Origin: CAZUFB01 sp048173955
Lineage (GTDB): Bacteria > Actinomycetota > Coriobacteriia > Coriobacteriales > UMGS124
Reading direction: 5' to 3'
Length of the DNA stretch: 9,965 bases
Assembly (NCBI GenBank): GCA_048173955.1
Contig: DBEYOB010000024.1
Coordinates: forward strand, 1-9,965
In this document: piece by piece, positions 7,333 to 9,965 of the stretch
How the letters are laid out: every line of letters starts with the position of its first letter
How positions within the stretch are numbered: the stretch's first letter is position 1
Notes under the pieces: generated by a model
What the model saw: only the letters and a program-made list of their open reading frames with translations
Database searches by the model: none
Told to the model about the DNA's origin: nothing
Translations under genes and position numbers: made by a program

Positions 7333-7521
7333 TGTCTGAAAAAATGCGAGTTGCGAACGGTTTGGGGGAGGTAAGGGAGGGCGAGAATGCGAAAGCTGAA
7401 CAGCGAACAGAAACACAAGCTCTAATAATGTAAAACAGAATTACCATTTGCGTCTGGATGGGCCGGAGGAGGGGTCTTGCGACTCCGCGCGAATCGTTCG
7501 CAACGGCACTTTTTTCAGATA
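7333..7521 (+). repeat. Palindromic element copy 2 with 30-bp terminal inverted repeats
   Basis: The left end (7333-7362) begins TGTCTGAAAAAA and ends GTTGCGAACGGTT. The right end (7492-7521), read on the minus strand, begins TATCTGAAAAAA and ends GTTGCGAACGATT; 23 of 30 positions match. Its right half aligns with copy 1 in the same orientation (TTACC-4 nt-GCGTC-GGAT-GGG at 7441-7462 against 5577-5599). After the right end both copies share a GGCG/CGCC hairpin and TCGCCGTGCA (5665-5674, 7531-7540). The copies are therefore direct repeats about 1.85 kb apart. They differ enough to be old insertions rather than a fresh duplication. Confidence 0.75.
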
Positions 7522-7540
7522 ATGGGCGACTCGCCGTGCA

Positions 7541-7917
7541 TCGCATGCGTTCCCGTCGGTTGCGGGGCGGGAATCGATCCCTGCCAGCTGGGTCCAGCCC
7601 CGGCCGACCACACCCCTGCCGGCCGACCCCGACCCCTTCCGGCCTTGGCGCCGGCCGGCCCCGGCCAAGCCGGGCACCGCCGCCCCCCGCTCCCGTCGGC
7701 ATCTGCCGGGTTCTGTGTTTTGCGCGATTCCGCCACGTCGGTCGATGGGGTTGCGCGCGGGGAAGAATAATGGAGTCAACTGAAGCCGCGGCGCCGGTGA
7801 GACGTGGCGCCGGTGGGGCGCCGCGCCGGCGGAGGCTGCGCTTGCGGAGCTTTGCGCCAGGCGGCCGCTGTCGTGGGGGCAGCGGCGCGGCGCAGCGCGT
7901 GAAGGGAGGTCGACGGT
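7541..7917. other. Upstream region of selD, no gene
   Basis: Very GC-rich, non-coding as far as can be seen, and expected to hold the promoter of the selD operon. The best -10-like hexamer on the plus strand is AATAAT at 7766-7771, without a good -35. GGCGCCGGTG is repeated at 7790-7799 and 7806-7815 (period 16). Several short GC hairpins could form, none with a T-tract. Confidence 0.4.
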
Positions 7918-9312
7918 ATGGTCGACGAAGAGCGGACGTGCAACGGCGGGGGAGGGGCCCCCGGGCCGCAAGCCCCCGGGGCGCCGGCATCCGGGCCGCA
8001 GAACGAAGGGTGCGCCTGCTGCGCCCCGCGTCCTGCCCAGGAGGTGGCGGGCGAGCGCATCAGGCTCACCCAGCTCTCGAGCAAGGCCGGTTGAGCCGCC
8101 AAGTGGGGTCCGGGCGACCTCTCGCAGCTCCTTGCCATAGCGGGTGCCGACGTTCTCGGCGCTCCGTTGTCCGCTTCCGGTCCGCAGCCGTCCCTTTCCG
8201 GAGCGCAACCGTTTGCTCCCGACGCGCAACCGTCCGTCGGGTCCGCCGCGCCGTCTCCCGGGGCGGCGGCTTGCCTCGCTGGCATGGCGGCCGCCTTCGG
8301 CGCCGCCGACCCGCGCGACCTGCTCGTGGGGGCCGAGTCGGCCGACGATGCGGCGGTGTTCCGCCTGACGGACGACCTCGCCTGCGTGCTGACCGTGGAC
8401 TTCTTCACGCCAATCGTCGACGACCCGTACGACTTCGGCCGCATCGCGGCGGCGAACGCCCTGTCGGACGTCTACGCCATGGGCGGCGAGCCGCGGGTGT
8501 GCCTGAACCTCATGGCGTTCCCCCGCGCGCTCGGCCTCGACGTCGCGGCCGCCGTGCTGCGCGGCTCGGCGGACGTGGTCGCGCGCTCGGGCGCCCTGGT
8601 GGCGGGCGGCCACACGGTCGAGGACGAGGAGCCCAAGTTCGGTCTGTGCGTGATGGGCGTCGTAGACCCGGCGCGGCTGCTGAAGAACGGCGGGGCGCGT
8701 CCCGGCGACGCGCTGTTCCTCACCAAGCCCCTGGGGACGGGCCTGGTGACCACCGCCCTCAAGCGGGGCGTCTACACCGAGGACGAGGCCGCCCCCGCCG
8801 TCGAGCTCATGGCGACGCTCAACGCCGCGGCCGCCGCCCCGGTGCGCTCGTTTGCCGGGCGGGGCGCCGTCCACGCCTGCACCGATGTGACCGGGTTCGG
8901 CCTGCTCGGCCATGCGCACGAGATGTGCGCCTCGAGCGGGTGCGGCCTCGAGATCGACTTCGGCGGGCTGCCGCTCATCGACGGGGCGCTCGACCTCGCC
9001 GCCCGGGGCGTCTGCCCCGGCAAGACGCGCGACGTGCGCGCGTGGGCGGAGGGGTTCGCGCGCGTCGTGCCGGCCGCATCGCCTGCAGGCGGGGAGGCGT
9101 CGCCTTCGGAGGGCCCGGGCGCCTTCGAGGAGCGGGCGCGCACGGCATGGAACGTCCTGGCCGACCCCCAGACCTCGGGAGGCCTGCTCGTCGCCGTCGA
9201 CCCGGGCGCCGCGGACGCGTTCGAGGCGGAGCTGCGGGCGGCCGGCGCTCCCGCGGCGGCGCGCATCGGCACGTTCGTTGCGGGCGATTCCGAGGTGACG
9301 GTGTTCCTGTGA
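7918..9312 (+). CDS. selD: Selenide, water dikinase (selenophosphate synthetase), itself a selenoprotein
   Basis: Converts selenide and ATP to selenophosphate, the selenium donor for Sec-tRNA synthesis. The full frame is 464 residues with an in-frame TGA at 8092-8094 as Sec59. The surrounding RIRLTQLSSKAG-U-AAKWGPGDLSQLL is the SelD catalytic segment, in which Cys or Sec (Cys17 of E. coli) and the following Lys (here K62) are essential. Later motifs: ADDAAV near 142, DFFTPIVDDPYDFGRIAAANALSD, AGGHTVEDEEPKFGL, TDVTGFGLLGH (322) and DPQTSGGLL (416). Start ATG 7918 has GGGAGGT 7 nt upstream and is in frame with the rest. Two oddities make it about 115 residues longer than E. coli SelD (347): a 45-residue N-terminal extension (CACC at 32-35) and a low-complexity insert of about 40 residues after the Sec segment. 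Followed by yedF and selA. Reading it only from the TTG at 8167 would lose the catalytic residue. Confidence 0.93.
8092..8121 (+). promoter_or_regulatory. UGA selenocysteine codon and candidate SECIS of selD
   Basis: TGA at 8092-8094 is followed after 10 nt by the stem GGGGTC (8105-8110), loop CGGGC (8111-8115), GACCTC (8116-8121), six pairs with one G-U. The loop starts 17 nt after the UGA, nearly the same spacing as in fdnG of this window (18 nt). The loop contains GG but differs from the GGUCU loop of fdnG. The recoding itself is well supported by the protein alignment; the exact hairpin is less certain. Confidence 0.75.
8176..8238 (+). repeat. Three 21-bp tandem repeats within selD encoding SG(P/A)QP-type heptads
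   Basis: Units at 8176-8196, 8197-8217 and 8218-8238 share CCG...GCGCA(A/G)CCGT and encode SGPQPSL, SGAQPFA and PDAQPSV (residues 87-107). They form a linker between the Sec-bearing N-terminal segment and the ATP-binding core. Because units are whole multiples of three, copy-number change would keep the frame. Confidence 0.7.
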
Positions 9313-9368
9313 CGCCCGGAGGCCCCGGCGGTATACCATACGGGAAGCTGCGGAAAGCGGACGAAGGT

Positions 9369-9442
9369 CCCGCGCGCGGCCGTCGGAGGCGGCGCGCGGG
9401 CGAATAGGCGACGGCGGGACGGAAGACGACGCGTCCGCCGTC
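9369..9442 (+). other. Two consecutive hairpins in the selD-yedF spacer
   Basis: First: CCCGCGCGC (9369-9377) with GCGCGCGGG (9392-9400), perfect 9 bp, with a further GCC/GGC pairing inside. Second: GACGGCGGGAC (9410-9420) with GTCCGCCGTC (9433-9442), 10 bp with one bulged G. They fill the 148-nt gap between selD and yedF, and the second ends just before the yedF ribosome site. No T-tract follows either. They could modulate expression of the distal genes or stabilise the selD message; function is inferred only from position. Confidence 0.45.
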
Positions 9443-9460
9443 CGGAAGGAGCTGCACATC

Positions 9461-9799
9461 ATGACGAAGCTGCTGTGGATCGTGAACGACACCCTGGGCG
9501 GCGGCGACCCCGAGCTGGGTGCCCTGCTCATGGAGAAGTACCTCTACGCCCTGGCGCGCGCCGAGCAGGTGCCCGCCCGCATCATCCTGATGAACGCGGG
9601 CGTGAAGCTCGCCTGTGAGGGCTCGCCGGTCATCGATGACCTGAAGCTTCTGGCCGAGCGCGGCGTGAAGCTCGAGTCGTGCGGCACGTGCCTCGACTTC
9701 TACAAGCTGCGCGACAGGCTCTGCGTCGGGGAGGCGGGCACCATGCCGGCGACGGTCGACGCCACGCTCGGCGCCGACGACGTCGTGGTCCTGCGGTAG
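9461..9799 (+). CDS. yedF: YedF-like selenium-metabolism protein, DsrE-type domain only
   Basis: A 112-residue cytoplasmic protein matching the C-terminal DsrE-like domain of the YedF family, which co-occurs with selD in many selenium-using bacteria; its biochemical role is not settled. Visible features: an N-terminal strand and glycine loop (LLWIVNDTLGGGDPELG), MEKYLYAL helix, NAGVKLACEGSPVIDDLKLLAERGV, and the hallmark LESCGTCLDFY with C74 and C77, a likely sulfur/selenium-handling pair. Typical YedF proteins are about 200 residues with an N-terminal TusA-like domain; that domain is absent here and no open frame for it precedes the start. Start ATG 9461 has GGAAGGAG 9 nt upstream. It sits between selD and selA in one apparent operon. 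Confidence 0.85.
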   Translation: MTKLLWIVNDTLGGGDPELGALLMEKYLYALARAEQVPARIILMNAGVKLACEGSPVIDDLKLLAERGVKLESCGTCLDFYKLRDRLCVGEAGTMPATVDATLGADDVVVLR

Positions 9800-9809
9800 A
9801 CGCCCGGCG

Positions 9810-9839
9810 AGGAGGAGCCCGAACAGGAGGAGCCCGAAC
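9810..9839 (+). repeat. Perfect 15-bp tandem duplication carrying the selA ribosome-binding site
   Basis: AGGAGGAGCCCGAAC occurs at 9810-9824 and again, without change, at 9825-9839, ending at the selA ATG. The second AGGAGG (9825-9830) lies 9 nt from the start codon and is the likely functional site; the first is an upstream duplicate. Confidence 0.8.
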
Positions 9840-9965
9840 ATGACCCAGACCACCGACGGGCCGCTGCGCGCCGCCCTGCGCGCGCTGCCCCGCGTCGACG
9901 ACCTGCTGGCAACCCCGGGCGTCGCGGCCGCGGCCGCCGGCATCCCCCGCGCCGCGGCCCTCGAG
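9840..9965 (+). CDS. selA: L-seryl-tRNA(Sec) selenium transferase, N-terminal fragment (cut by window end)
   Basis: The first 42 codons of a gene that runs off the window. The segment LRAALRALPRVDDLLATPGVAAAA resembles the N-terminal helical region of SelA (E. coli: SLYSQLPAIDRLLRDSSF). SelA is a PLP enzyme that converts seryl-tRNA(Sec) to selenocysteyl-tRNA(Sec) with selenophosphate from SelD. Only the start is visible, so no catalytic residues can be checked; the call rests on this short match and on the position after selD and yedF, 40 nt past yedF. Confidence 0.8.
   Translation, partial: MTQTTDGPLRAALRALPRVDDLLATPGVAAAAAGIPRAAALE

Noticed and set aside
5480..7521. CRISPR array or composite transposon as the explanation for the repeats
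   Set aside because: Only two divergent long copies exist, with no regular spacers and no cas genes. There is no transposase, and the copies are too different for a recent composite element.
8167..9312. selD beginning at the TTG at 8167
   Set aside because: This would drop the RLTQLSSKAG-U-AAK catalytic segment, which is encoded in the same frame directly upstream with a proper ATG and ribosome site at 7918.
7441..9531. A 696-codon open frame on the minus strand opposite selD
   Set aside because: Arg/Gly/Ala-rich shadow of the selD coding strand with no domain; the opposite strand encodes an unmistakable enzyme.
1..9965. tRNA-Sec (selC), which often accompanies selA or selB
   Set aside because: I looked in the intergenic regions on both strands for a UCA anticodon loop within a long acceptor/T-arm pattern. 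The few TTCAAA-type matches lie inside coding sequence (for example near 4909 and 5807) without the required stems.

Overview
The window looks like a chromosomal segment of a high-GC anaerobic actinobacterium, most likely a coriobacterium of the Eggerthellaceae (Eggerthella, Gordonibacter, Adlercreutzia type). This is inferred from the strong G/C third-position bias, the respiratory formate dehydrogenase, and a nuclease-like protein of a type I associate with Coriobacteriia. The genus cannot be fixed from the sequence alone. The theme is selenium: a selenocysteine enzyme on the left, the genes that make selenocysteine on the right, and a repeat-flanked accessory island between them.

Region 1 (1-4978, minus strand) is a three-gene operon for a membrane-bound, outward-facing formate dehydrogenase. 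It reads fdnG (Tat-exported molybdopterin catalytic subunit), fdnH (four-cluster iron-sulfur subunit with a C-terminal membrane anchor) and fdnI (cytochrome b membrane subunit). fdnG is interrupted by an in-frame UGA at 4375-4373. This is the active-site selenocysteine (residue 202), followed by a clear SECIS hairpin. fdnG must be read as one 1056-residue protein, not two genes.

Region 2 (4979-7917) is an accessory stretch of about 2.9 kb with one convincing gene. Two related, imperfectly palindromic elements (5480-5655 and 7333-7521) carry about 30-bp terminal inverted repeats (TGTCTGAA...GTTGCGAACGATT). Each is preceded by a G-rich repeat block and followed by a small conserved hairpin. They lie in the same orientation and bracket a minus-strand gene whose C-terminus resembles Vsr/DUF559 endonuclease-fold domains. 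The whole looks like a REP/MITE-like repeat with a resident nuclease-like gene; any functional link is a hypothesis.

Region 3 (7918-9965, plus strand) is the selenium operon selD - yedF - selA (selA runs off the window). selD is itself a selenoprotein gene: an in-frame UGA at 8092-8094 falls exactly at the catalytic Cys/Sec position. The true gene starts at 7918, well upstream of the apparent open frame. The protein also has an unusual Cys/Gly/Pro-rich N-terminal extension and a linker made of 21-bp tandem repeats. SelD makes selenophosphate, SelA uses it to make selenocysteyl-tRNA, and YedF is a family-level selenium-metabolism protein. Their product is needed to translate both FdnG and SelD itself. 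No tRNA-Sec gene and no selB were seen in the window.
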